Part shown: positions 9,435-18,916 of the stretch, one piece after another
Numbering within the stretch: position 1 is the stretch's first letter
How the letters are laid out: the number at the start of each line of letters is the position of its first letter
From: an uncultured Clostridia bacterium
GTDB lineage: Bacteria > Bacillota > Clostridia > TANB77 > CAG-508
Direction: 5' to 3'
DNA: 64,000 bases
Assembly (NCBI GenBank): GCA_947167965.1
Contig: CAMVJW010000006.1
Coordinates: 44,141 to 108,140, forward strand
Translations under genes and position numbers: made by a program
Notes under the pieces: generated by a model
Databases searched by the model: none
What the model was told of the DNA's origin: nothing
What the model saw: only the letters and a program-made list of their open reading frames with translations

Positions 9435-10934
9435 CTATTTATCTTGATATACATCAAATATTCCAATTTGGTCAATTTTTATCATTTGATTTATAACATA
9501 GTTTCTTACTTTTTCTGGATTTTGCCAGTTTCTTTGATATCTATCATTTCTAATTAAAATAGTTTTATTTTTTATATTGTTTAAATCTTCAATTTGACCC
9601 TGTTCTCCTCTTGCACCAAAGTTACCATTATTAAACATATCAAAATTTTTGTTGTATCTATTTATTGGTATCATATAATATGCTGCTGTAGCATCTAATA
9701 TATATACTTTATCTACTTTTGATAATATATAATTATCTATTTGCTTTACATTATCAATTTCTTGATTGCTTAATGGTAAATATTTAAAATGTTTTAATTC
9801 ATAATTTATATTTTTTCCTTTATAATCTTTTATGCCTAAAATACTACATAGTACTATAAAAAATAAGCAAAAACATTTTATAAAGCTTTCTATAAATTTT
9901 TCAACTTTAATATTTATTTTTATTTTATTTATTACATATGTTACACAGATTAAAGTTGGTACAATTGCTAAAACAAAATGTGCTGCATCTGAAATTGGGT
10001 AAACAACTATCATTTGTACTATACTATAAATTAGTAATATTAACAATATATTATTTTTCTTTTTATTCGCATTTTCTAGATTTTTTAAAAATTCATTTTT
10101 TATATACATTATTCCTAAATACACATGTGTTGGAATTGGCATTAGGCTTAATATTTTTATTATGATATTTTTATTTTTTATTAATTCATTAATATATAAA
10201 ATCTTATTTGAAAAAGTTGTCACACCTAAAATACAATAATCAGTATAATCATTTAATATATTAAATTTTAACAGTATAACAAAAAAAGATAAAATAACAA
10301 CAAATGTGCCTAATGCTCTTAGCCCAACAATTTTAAAAAATTCTTTTATTTCATCTTTTTTTCTTATTTCTAATATTTTATAAAAAACACTTGCTAAAAT
10401 TAGTACTGCTCCAATAGTTTGTTTTATTGTAATAGAAAGCCCGGCAATTATACCTATTAATAATTCTTTTTTCCAACTAAATTTTTGATTTGAAATATTT
10501 GCATTCTTTATTTCAAAATTTATTAACACTAAAACTAAAAATAAAAATCCCCAATTATAATCAAATGTAAAGTGTTCTTTCATAATATAGCATAAAAGTA
10601 TTAATAATCCAATTTTAAAAAAGTCTTTAATTTTTAAATTGTCTAAAATTCTATATACTAAAACTAAAATTAAAGAGCCAAGTATAGCTGCTAATATTCT
10701 AATTATTAACATTTCCTGTCCAAATATATTTAAAAAAACTGCACCTATAAATGGAACTAATGGTCCTGTTATCATATTAAAATCTTTATATGGCAATAAG
10801 CCATTTGCTATACAATTAGAAAAATTAAAGTTCCACATTTCATCCAAATTGCTAACTTCTTTTCCTATTATTTGACTAAAAATAAATATAGCAACTACTA
10901 TAAAAATAATTATTTCTTTTTTATATTTTTTCAT
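9435..10934 (-). CDS. multi-TM membrane protein, GT-C glycosyltransferase (PMT/ArnT)-like
   Basis: Many TM helices; N-terminal region NLDEMWNFNFSNCIANGLLPYKDFNMITGPLVPF resembling GT39/83-type proteins. Confidence 0.65.
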   Translation of the reverse strand: MKKYKKEIIIFIVVAIFIFSQIIGKEVSNLDEMWNFNFSNCIANGLLPYKDFNMITGPLVPFIGAVFLNIFGQEMLIIRILAAILGSLILVLVYRILDNLKIKDFFKIGLLILLCYIMKEHFTFDYNWGFLFLVLVLINFEIKNANISNQKFSWKKELLIGIIAGLSITIKQTIGAVLILASVFYKILEIRKKDEIKEFFKIVGLRALGTFVVILSFFVILLKFNILNDYTDYCILGVTTFSNKILYINELIKNKNIIIKILSLMPIPTHVYLGIMYIKNEFLKNLENANKKKNNILLILLIYSIVQMIVVYPISDAAHFVLAIVPTLICVTYVINKIKINIKVEKFIESFIKCFCLFFIVLCSILGIKDYKGKNINYELKHFKYLPLSNQEIDNVKQIDNYILSKVDKVYILDATAAYYMIPINRYNKNFDMFNNGNFGARGEQGQIEDLNNIKNKTILIRNDRYQRNWQNPEKVRNYVINQMIKIDQIGIFDVYQDK

Positions 10935-10947
10935 ACCTTAACTTTCT

Positions 10948-11463
10948 TTATTTTATTATATTTGCTAATAATCCAAAAGACAAAAGCATCATAATTATAC
11001 TAGCCATAATAACACCTACAACTACAGCTAGAAAAGTCTTTTTTCTATCCATTTCTAATACAGATGCTATTAATGATCCTGTCCAAGCTCCAGTTCCTGG
11101 AAGTGGAATTCCTACAAATAGAACTAATCCTAAATAACCATACTTTTCAATTTGTCCTTTATGTTTTTCAACTTTTTTATCTAGCCATTGAGCTATTTTA
11201 TTAAAATGCTTACTATTTCTCATCCAATCTAGTATTTTATTAATTAATAATAAAATAAAAGGAATTGGAAGTAGATTTCCCACTATGCTAATTAGATAAC
11301 TAGGTAATGGATCTACCCCCAGCAGAGCTGCAGCAATTAATCCTCCTCTTAATTCTAATATAGGCAATAGTGAAATTACAAAAACAATTATTTCTTTTCC
11401 AAATGCCATTCCTGTAATTCCTCCAAAAGCGCTTATTATCATATTCACAAGTTTTTTACTCAT
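10948..11463 (-). CDS. COG2426-type small multidrug export family membrane protein
   Basis: LLPILELRGGLIAAALLGVDPLPSYLISIVGNLLPIPFIL, GIPLPGTGAWTGSLIAS. Confidence 0.8.
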   Translation of the reverse strand: MSKKLVNMIISAFGGITGMAFGKEIIVFVISLLPILELRGGLIAAALLGVDPLPSYLISIVGNLLPIPFILLLINKILDWMRNSKHFNKIAQWLDKKVEKHKGQIEKYGYLGLVLFVGIPLPGTGAWTGSLIASVLEMDRKKTFLAVVVGVIMASIIMMLLSFGLLANIIK

Positions 11464-11499
11464 TATAAATTTTCCTTTCTCAATTCAATTTTTAGATTT

Positions 11500-11579
11500 T
11501 GGAACACACCTACTTCAATTTGGGGACAGTCCCGTTTTGAAATGGGGACAGTCCCGTTTTAAAAATGGGACAGACTTGC
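11500..11579 (-). repeat. R2: intergenic TGTCCC palindromic repeat, inverted; provides the uvrC stop codon
   Basis: ggaacacacctacttcaatttggggacagtcccgttttgaaatggggacagtcccgttttaaaaatgggacagacttgcc. Confidence 0.95.
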
Positions 11580-13355
11580 CTTTATTTTTTCTGCTAAGTT
11601 TCCAGTTATTCCTTTAACTTCTTTTAATTCTTCGATAGAGGCATTTCTTATTTTTTCTACACTTCCAAATTTCTTTAAAAGTGCTTTTTTCTTTGCCTCT
11701 CCAATTCCATCTATATTGTCTAATTCTGATTTTGTTAAACTTTTATCTCTTAATTTTCTATGATATGAAATTGCTGTTTCGTGCACTGTATCTTGGAATA
11801 ATGTAATTAGTTTAAATAGATTTTCTGATATTTCTATTTCATTTCTTTGCTCGTCTAATAATGCTCTTGTTTGATGTTTGTCATTTTTTACCATTCCAAA
11901 AATCTTTATATCTAAATTATATTTATCTACTGCTTTTCTTACTGCTCTTATTTGAGTTATCCCTCCATCTGCAAATATTGCATCTGGTATTTTTCCAAAT
12001 CCCTTATCTTCTGGATTTTCAACTGAATGTTTTAATCTTCTAGTTACAACCTCTTCCATACATTTTGGATCATCTTGACCTATTACTTCTTTTATTTTAA
12101 ATCTTCTTGATAGATTTTTTTGAATTTTCCCATCTATCATTACACACATTCCAGCAACTAAGTATTCTCCAGAAATATTTGAAATATCATATGTTTCAAT
12201 TTTTCTTGGGAGTTTATCCATTTTTAGTTTTTCTTTTAGTTCTAATAAAATTGCATTTTGATTTTTTTCCTTATTATCTAGAGTTACTTTACTATTTAAT
12301 TCTGCCATTTCAACAAATCTTAGTTTTCCACCTTTTTTTGTACTATGTATTTCTACTTTATGAGTTGTTTTTGAAGAAAGCCATTGTTCTAAAACCTCTT
12401 CATCTTCTAGTTCGTATCTTATCATTATTTTATTAGGTATTTCAGCATTATCCATATAATACTGCTTTATAAATCCTGAAACTATTTCATTATCTTTCAT
12501 ATCTCCTAAATTGTCAAAAAAATAGTGTTCTCTCCTTATCATTTTACTGCCACGAACAAAAAATATTTCTATACATACTTCTAACTCTGATTTTGCAATT
12601 CCTATAACATCAATATTATTTTCAGAAATGTTTGATACTTTTTGCTCTTGTGATGCTTTTTGAATAGCTTGCATTCTATCTCTAATATATGCCGCTTCTT
12701 CAAAATCTAGGTTTTTAGATGCCTCCTCCATTTGTACTTTTAAATCTTTTAGTATTTTATTTGTTTTTCCATCTAATAAATCAATTATTTCATTTATTTG
12801 TTTTCTGTAGTCTTCTTTAGAAATTCCACCAACACATGGAGCTGAACACCTTTTTATATGATAGTTTAAACATGCTCTTGTATTTGATTTAAAATTTCTA
12901 CATTGCCTTATTTTATATTTTTGTTTTATAAAATTCACCATTTCTTTTGCTGCACCAGAATTTGCATAAGGTCCAAAGTATTTTGAACCATCATTTATTA
13001 CTCTTCTAGTTATTATTACATTAGGAAAATCTGATTTAACATCTACTTTTATATATGGATATGTTTTGTCATCTTTTAGTAAAACATTATATTTTGGTCT
13101 GTTTTCTTTTATTAAATTACATTCTAGAATAAGTGCTTCTGCTTCATTTGCAACCACAATATACTCAAAATGGTCTATTAAAGAAACCATTTTGAGTATT
13201 CTATCTGTTTTGTTTGTTTTTCTAAAATATGAACTTACTCTATTTTTTAAATTAACTGCCTTGCCTACATATATTATTTTGTCATCTTTGTCTTTCATCA
13301 AATATACACCCGGTTTTTTGGGCAGTTTTTTTAGCTCTTCTTCAATGTTAAACAT
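11559..13355 (-). CDS. uvrC: excinuclease ABC subunit C
   Basis: GIY-YIG domain KKPGVYLMKDKDDKIIYVGKA; UVR motif; C-terminal HhH; last residues ASLSHF* lie in repeat R2. Confidence 0.97.
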   Translation of the reverse strand: MFNIEEELKKLPKKPGVYLMKDKDDKIIYVGKAVNLKNRVSSYFRKTNKTDRILKMVSLIDHFEYIVVANEAEALILECNLIKENRPKYNVLLKDDKTYPYIKVDVKSDFPNVIITRRVINDGSKYFGPYANSGAAKEMVNFIKQKYKIRQCRNFKSNTRACLNYHIKRCSAPCVGGISKEDYRKQINEIIDLLDGKTNKILKDLKVQMEEASKNLDFEEAAYIRDRMQAIQKASQEQKVSNISENNIDVIGIAKSELEVCIEIFFVRGSKMIRREHYFFDNLGDMKDNEIVSGFIKQYYMDNAEIPNKIMIRYELEDEEVLEQWLSSKTTHKVEIHSTKKGGKLRFVEMAELNSKVTLDNKEKNQNAILLELKEKLKMDKLPRKIETYDISNISGEYLVAGMCVMIDGKIQKNLSRRFKIKEVIGQDDPKCMEEVVTRRLKHSVENPEDKGFGKIPDAIFADGGITQIRAVRKAVDKYNLDIKIFGMVKNDKHQTRALLDEQRNEIEISENLFKLITLFQDTVHETAISYHRKLRDKSLTKSELDNIDGIGEAKKKALLKKFGSVEKIRNASIEELKEVKGITGNLAEKIKASLSHF

Positions 13356-13412
13356 ATTTCTCCTTTTAAATCTTGCAAATTAATTCTACTGTAATTTAAA
13401 TTAATTCTTTAA

Positions 13413-13932
13413 CTAATTATTATTAAAAACTCCAATATATGGCAAATTTCTGTATTTTTGGTTATAGTCTAATCCATATCCTATAACAAATTCATCAGGA
13501 ATAGAAAATCCTGTATAATCAACTTTTAATTCAACAGCTCTTCTTGATGGTTTGCTTAATAAAGTACATAATTTAATTGATTTTGGGTTATAAAAAGTCA
13601 TATATCTCATTAAATATTCTAATGTTCTTCCTGTATCTATTATGTCTTCTATGATTATTACGTTTTTCCCCTCTATTTTTCCGTGTAAAATCTTGTGTTA
13701 TTTCAACTTTTCCAGTACTTTTTATTCCCTCATAACTTCTTGCTTGTATAAACTCGAATTCAACATTGTTTTTTATTTTCAAAGCAAGTTCTATCATAAA
13801 AATTGATGCACCTTTAAGTACTCCAACAAATACTAAATCTTCTTCTCCATAGTCTTTCATTATTTGTTTTGCAAGCTCATCTATTCTTTTTTGAATTCTC
13901 GCTTCGCTAATTAAAACATTTATATTATCCAT
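13413..13932 (-). CDS. hpt: hypoxanthine phosphoribosyltransferase, interrupted by a +1 frameshift at an in-frame CGG codon (13681-13683)
   Basis: Two ORFs (13588..13932 and 13413..13610) together give ..KVEITQDFT[G][65 protein letters not shown]. Confidence 0.9.
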
Positions 13933-13954
13933 TTGAAATTACTTCTCCTCTTTT

Positions 13955-15175
13955 TTATTTTATTGGCTCGCCTAAAACTTTTTCAGTATTTGCAAGTTCT
14001 TTTTTTAATGTATTATATAAACTTTGACTAATATTTCCTTTTCCAGCTTCGAAGTCTTGCATTTCTTGTCTTACATCTAATAATACATATCTATTTTTAG
14101 TTCCACTTCCTCTATCATAACAATATACAGGAGTATAATCTACACTATCAATTGAAAGTTTTCCTGTCTCACCTTTTTTTGTTATATTCATATCTAAAAT
14201 TGCTGTACTTTTTGTATGTTCTTTGTTTTGTGCTGAAATAAAATTACCTAAAGCATACACAACAAATACTTCTTTTTGAGTTCCATCATCTAATGTAATT
14301 GTTCTTTTTTCCATTGGCTCTATTACATGTGCGTGATTTCCTATTATTATATCAACACCATTTTTAAATAATAAATCTGCTAGTTGTTCTTGTTCTTTAT
14401 TTTGTTTTTGAGCATATTCTATTCCCCAATGCATACTAGCACAAATTATGTCTGGATTTTGTTTTTTTGCTAATTCGATTTGTTCTAACATAAAATCTTT
14501 ATTGATTAAATTAACTAAATATTCTTTTCCACTTGGAATATTAATTCCATTTGTACCATATGTAAATGATAAAAATGCAATTTTCATACCTTTTACTTCT
14601 TTTATTAAAATTGTATCTTGCTCTTCTTTTGATCTGCTTGTCCCAGTATGGCTAATTCCTATTTTATCAAGATTATCTAAAGTATTAATTACACCTTTTG
14701 AGCCTTTGTCCATACAATGGTTATTTGCAGTTGAAACAATATCTACTCCAATATTTTTTATAGCTACACCCAATTCTTCTGGTGTATTAAATGTTGGATA
14801 TCCTGAATACCCTACCTCTTTTCCAGTAAATGTTGTTTCTAAATTTCCAATTGTGATATCTCCTTTTTCAACATGTTTTGCAACATTTACAAAGGCGGGA
14901 GAAAAATCATAAGTTTTTGTATTTGCATCATATGCTGTTTGATAATTTGTATTATGACACATTATATCTCCTATTGCTACTAAATTAATTGTTTTATCTT
15001 CTGGAATAACTACTGGTTGTTCATTTCTTTCCGATGTTCTACTATTTTCAGTATTATTACTTATTTTAGTAGTTATTTTTTTTATTCCCATTACCGCTAA
15101 AACTATAATTGCAATTAAAATTGTACTTGTAGTTACTAATTTAAAATAATTAATTCTTCTTCTTTTTTTACTCAT
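13955..15175 (-). CDS. CapA family (poly-gamma-glutamate capsule biosynthesis) protein
   Basis: LVAIGDIMCHN, GNLETTFTG, STANNHCMDKG, MHWGIEY, GNHAHVIEP. Confidence 0.92.
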   Translation of the reverse strand: MSKKRRRINYFKLVTTSTILIAIIVLAVMGIKKITTKISNNTENSRTSERNEQPVVIPEDKTINLVAIGDIMCHNTNYQTAYDANTKTYDFSPAFVNVAKHVEKGDITIGNLETTFTGKEVGYSGYPTFNTPEELGVAIKNIGVDIVSTANNHCMDKGSKGVINTLDNLDKIGISHTGTSRSKEEQDTILIKEVKGMKIAFLSFTYGTNGINIPSGKEYLVNLINKDFMLEQIELAKKQNPDIICASMHWGIEYAQKQNKEQEQLADLLFKNGVDIIIGNHAHVIEPMEKRTITLDDGTQKEVFVVYALGNFISAQNKEHTKSTAILDMNITKKGETGKLSIDSVDYTPVYCYDRGSGTKNRYVLLDVRQEMQDFEAGKGNISQSLYNTLKKELANTEKVLGEPIK

Positions 15176-15212
15176 TTTTCTTCATTTCCTTTTCCTTCTA
15201 TTTTTTCGATTT

Positions 15213-15291
15213 TGGGACAGACCTTCTTCAATTTGGGGACAGTCCCATTTTGAAATGGGGACAGTCCCGTTTTGAAAATGGGACACACTTG
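15213..15291 (-). repeat. R3: intergenic TGTCCC palindromic repeat, inverted
   Basis: gggacagaccttcttcaatttggggacagtcccattttgaaatggggacagtcccgttttgaaaatgggacacacttg. Confidence 0.95.
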
Positions 15292-15489
15292 TAATATTTT
15301 TATAATATTTATAACATAAATATATTTCTTTTTCAATTGTTTTTTGAGCATGATTAATTTTAATTATATTTTTATCTTATAATACTAACTAGATAGTATT
15401 TTTCAAAAAAACTTGAACATTTTTTTCTTTTATTGTATATAATATTTATTGAATTGAAAGTTTAAAAAATATTTAGAAAGGAGTTTTTA

Positions 15490-15655
15490 TTTTAGCGCCT
15501 GGACTATTATTTTTAATAGTTGACGAGGTCTAAGGTTATCGAAATATTCGGCGGATGCCTTAGTGGTATAGACTTTTACCATAGATTTAATTAAAAATAA
15601 ATGGCAACATTTAAACAAAGATTAATTCAAAAGTATTAACTTTCAATTTCATATA
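15490..15655 (+). ncRNA. glmS: glmS ribozyme/riboswitch
   Basis: AGCGCC cleavage site (between 15494 and 15495), AGTTGACGAGGtctaaggTTATCGAAATATTCGGCGGATGCCTTAG core, directly upstream of glmS. Confidence 0.93.
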
Positions 15656-15727
15656 TAAAATGTCAGAAATAGTATTTAATAACAATTTCTGGCTTTATTA
15701 ACTTGAAAAAATTAAAGGAGAATAATT

Positions 15728-17596
15728 ATGTGTGGAATTGTTGGATACATAGGTAAACAAAAAGCAAGCCCAATACTTCTTGCTGGGCTTTCAAAATTAG
15801 AGTACAGAGGTTATGACTCTGCAGGAATTGCAACTATTGAAAAAGATTTTATAAAGGTTGCAAAAGATAAAGGTCGTGTTGAAAACCTTTATAATTTAAA
15901 AGAAACAAAAGAATTAGAAGGAACTATTGGAATTGCTCATACTAGATGGGCTACTCATGGAATTCCATCTAAAATTAATTCTCACCCACATTTAGATATA
16001 ACAGAATCATTTGCTGTTGTTCATAATGGAATTATAGAGAATTACATTGAACTTAAAAAATTTCTTGAAGAAAAAGGATATGAATTTATTTCAGATACAG
16101 ATACTGAAGTTATACCAAATTTAATTAGTTATTTTTATTCACAAGAAATGGAAGATTCTCAAAATAATAAAAATGCTTGTTTAAGAGTATTAAAGGCTGT
16201 AAAAAATGCTTGTGAGAAACTAATAGGAAGTTTTTCTATAGAAGTTATATCAAAATATATGCCAGATAATATGATTGTTGTTAGAAAAGACAGCCCTTTA
16301 GTTATTGGAAAAGGAAATAGTGAAAACTATATTGCATCAGATATTCCTGCAATATTAAGTTATACAAAAGATTTTTATTTATTAAATAATTTCGAGTATG
16401 TTATACTTTCAAAAGATAATATTAAATTTTATGATAATAAATTAAATGAATTTACTAAACAAACTACAACTATTACTTGGGATGCTATGGCTGCAGATAA
16501 AGGCGGATATGAAGATTTTATGATTAAAGAAATAAATGAGCAACCTACTGCAGTAAGAGAAACAATAGGTTCAAGAATAGAAAATGGAAAATGTATTTTT
16601 CCAGAATTAGATTTTTCAAAAGAATATTTAAGTTCTTTAAATTTAATTTATATTGTAGCTTGTGGTACTGCAATGCATGCAGGATTGGCTGTAAAAAACA
16701 CAATAGAAAAACTATGTAAAATTCCTGTAATTGTTGATATTGCTTCAGAATTTAGATATAGAAATCCAATAGTTAACGAAAAAACTCTTTGTATTTTTGT
16801 TAGTCAATCTGGAGAAACAGCAGATACTTTAGCTGCTTTAAAACTATCTAAAGAAAATCATGCAAAAACTCTTGCAATAACAAATGTAATTGGAAGTTCT
16901 ATTTCAAGAGAAGCAGATTTTGCAATATATACTCATGCAGGTCCAGAAATTGCTGTTGCTTCTACAAAAGCATATACTTCACAAATAACACTATTAACAT
17001 TACTTACACTATATCTTGCTGAAACATTACAAACTATATCTCAAAATGAGATAAGGGAAATTGTTGATGAATTACTTTCTTTACCATCAAAAATTGAAAA
17101 TGTACTAAAAAACATTGACCCAATTTCTATAATTGCAAAAAATATGTTTAAAGAAAAAGATGTATTTTATATTGGTAGAGGTGTTGATTATGTCACATCA
17201 CAAGAAGCCTCTTTAAAACTAAAGGAAATATCATATATACACTCTGAAAGTTATGCAGCTGGTGAACTAAAACATGGAACTATTGCTTTAATAGAAAAAG
17301 GAATAAATGTAATTGGAATTATAACAGATTCAAATTTAGTTAAAAAAACAGTTAGTAATATTGAAGAGCTTACTACAAGAGGTGCAATCACAACAGTCAT
17401 AGTAAATGAAGCTACTGAAAAACAAATAGATAAAACTATATTTGATAATGTAATTGTTGTTCCTGAAACTATTTCTTACCTATCTCCTATTGTTTCTATC
17501 GTACCTTTACAAATGCTTGCATATTTTGTTTCAAAGGAAAAAGGATTAGATGTAGATAAGCCAAGAAATCTTGCAAAATCAGTTACAGTGGAATAA
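15728..17596 (+). CDS. glmS: glutamine--fructose-6-phosphate aminotransferase
   Basis: MCGIVGYIG; GTAMHAG; SQSGETADTLAAL; C-terminal DKPRNLAKSVTVE. Confidence 0.98.
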   Translation: MCGIVGYIGKQKASPILLAGLSKLEYRGYDSAGIATIEKDFIKVAKDKGRVENLYNLKETKELEGTIGIAHTRWATHGIPSKINSHPHLDITESFAVVHNGIIENYIELKKFLEEKGYEFISDTDTEVIPNLISYFYSQEMEDSQNNKNACLRVLKAVKNACEKLIGSFSIEVISKYMPDNMIVVRKDSPLVIGKGNSENYIASDIPAILSYTKDFYLLNNFEYVILSKDNIKFYDNKLNEFTKQTTTITWDAMAADKGGYEDFMIKEINEQPTAVRETIGSRIENGKCIFPELDFSKEYLSSLNLIYIVACGTAMHAGLAVKNTIEKLCKIPVIVDIASEFRYRNPIVNEKTLCIFVSQSGETADTLAALKLSKENHAKTLAITNVIGSSISREADFAIYTHAGPEIAVASTKAYTSQITLLTLLTLYLAETLQTISQNEIREIVDELLSLPSKIENVLKNIDPISIIAKNMFKEKDVFYIGRGVDYVTSQEASLKLKEISYIHSESYAAGELKHGTIALIEKGINVIGIITDSNLVKKTVSNIEELTTRGAITTVIVNEATEKQIDKTIFDNVIVVPETISYLSPIVSIVPLQMLAYFVSKEKGLDVDKPRNLAKSVTVE

Positions 17597-17622
17597 AAGA
17601 ACCGGGATATCCCGGTTTTTTT
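17597..17622 (+). terminator. rho-independent terminator of glmS
   Basis: aaccgggatatcccggttttttt. Confidence 0.85.
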
Positions 17623-18868
17623 ATTTCTTCATATACTCAATCGCCTTCAAAACCCCAATTTTCCCATAGCTATATGACAAGCTTCCTTGCATATATGCAA
17701 TATAAGGTGGTCTAATTGGCCCATCACAACTGAGCTCTATTGTCGCTCCATCTACAAAACTTCCTGCTGCCATAATAACTTCATCTTCATATCCTGCCAT
17801 TGGACTTGGTATTGGAGTTACATAACTATCTATCGGGCAACCAGACTGAATTCCTTGACAATACTTTATTAATTTATCTTTATCATTAAATATAATGCTT
17901 TGTACTATATCTGCTCTTGGCTCATTAAATTTTGGAGTAGTATTATATCCTAATTTTTCTAACATTCTACTTGCAAATATTGCTGTTTTCACTGCACTTG
18001 CAACAACCTCAGGTGCAAAAAATAATCCTTTTAAAAAATTAGTATTTTGATTCATTGATGGTCCTATCTCTTTTCCAAGACCAGTTAACCTATCTGCTAC
18101 TAAAGAAATAAGATTTTCTTTACCTACTACATATGCTCCACTTGTTGCAATTCCAGCTCCTAGATTTTTAATTAATGAACCAACTGCAATATCAGCTCCA
18201 ACTTCAATTGGCTCTTTATCTGATACAAATTCACAATAGCAATTATCTACCATAATAATTACTTCATTATTTATTTTTCTTATTTGTTTAATAATACTTT
18301 CAACCTTATCAATTGTTAAGCTTTTTCTTGTAGCATATCCAAGTGATCTTTGAATTTCAATTAACTTAATATCATTTTTAGATATTCTATTTATTATACT
18401 TTCAGTATCGAAATCATCATTTACTAAGTCAATTTGCTCATAATTAATATTATATGCTTTTAATGAACTAGGCCCTGGATTATCTCCTATTCCAATTATA
18501 GATTGAAGTGTATCATAAGGAAGTCCTGTAATACTAAGTATAGTATCCCCAGGTCTTAATAGTCCTTGTAATGTAACAGCTAGAGCATGTGAACCAGAAA
18601 TAAATTGAGAACGAACAAGAGCATCTTCTGATTTAAATACTTTACTATATATTTCTTCTATTTTATTTCTTCCAGGTTCATCTATTCCATATCCTGTAGA
18701 TGTATTTAAATGTGATCCTGATAAATTACTTTCTTGCATTGCTCTTAATACTTTTAACGAATTAATCTCACATATTTTATCTATTTTATCAAATTCTTCT
18801 TTAATTTCTTTTTCTACTTCAACTGAAAGCTTTTCTAATTTTTCACTTATTCCAAATTCTTTATACAT
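17621..18868 (-). CDS. YnbB/aluminium-resistance family PLP protein (methionine gamma-lyase-like)
   Basis: RSQFISGSHALAVTLQGLLRPGDTILSITGLPYDTL, GYGIDEPGR, VGSLIKNLGAG. Confidence 0.88.
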   Translation of the reverse strand: MYKEFGISEKLEKLSVEVEKEIKEEFDKIDKICEINSLKVLRAMQESNLSGSHLNTSTGYGIDEPGRNKIEEIYSKVFKSEDALVRSQFISGSHALAVTLQGLLRPGDTILSITGLPYDTLQSIIGIGDNPGPSSLKAYNINYEQIDLVNDDFDTESIINRISKNDIKLIEIQRSLGYATRKSLTIDKVESIIKQIRKINNEVIIMVDNCYCEFVSDKEPIEVGADIAVGSLIKNLGAGIATSGAYVVGKENLISLVADRLTGLGKEIGPSMNQNTNFLKGLFFAPEVVASAVKTAIFASRMLEKLGYNTTPKFNEPRADIVQSIIFNDKDKLIKYCQGIQSGCPIDSYVTPIPSPMAGYEDEVIMAAGSFVDGATIELSCDGPIRPPYIAYMQGSLSYSYGKIGVLKAIEYMKK

Positions 18869-18916
18869 TTTTATTTCCTTCTATTATCAAATTCTATTAT
18901 TATTAAACTTTATCTA

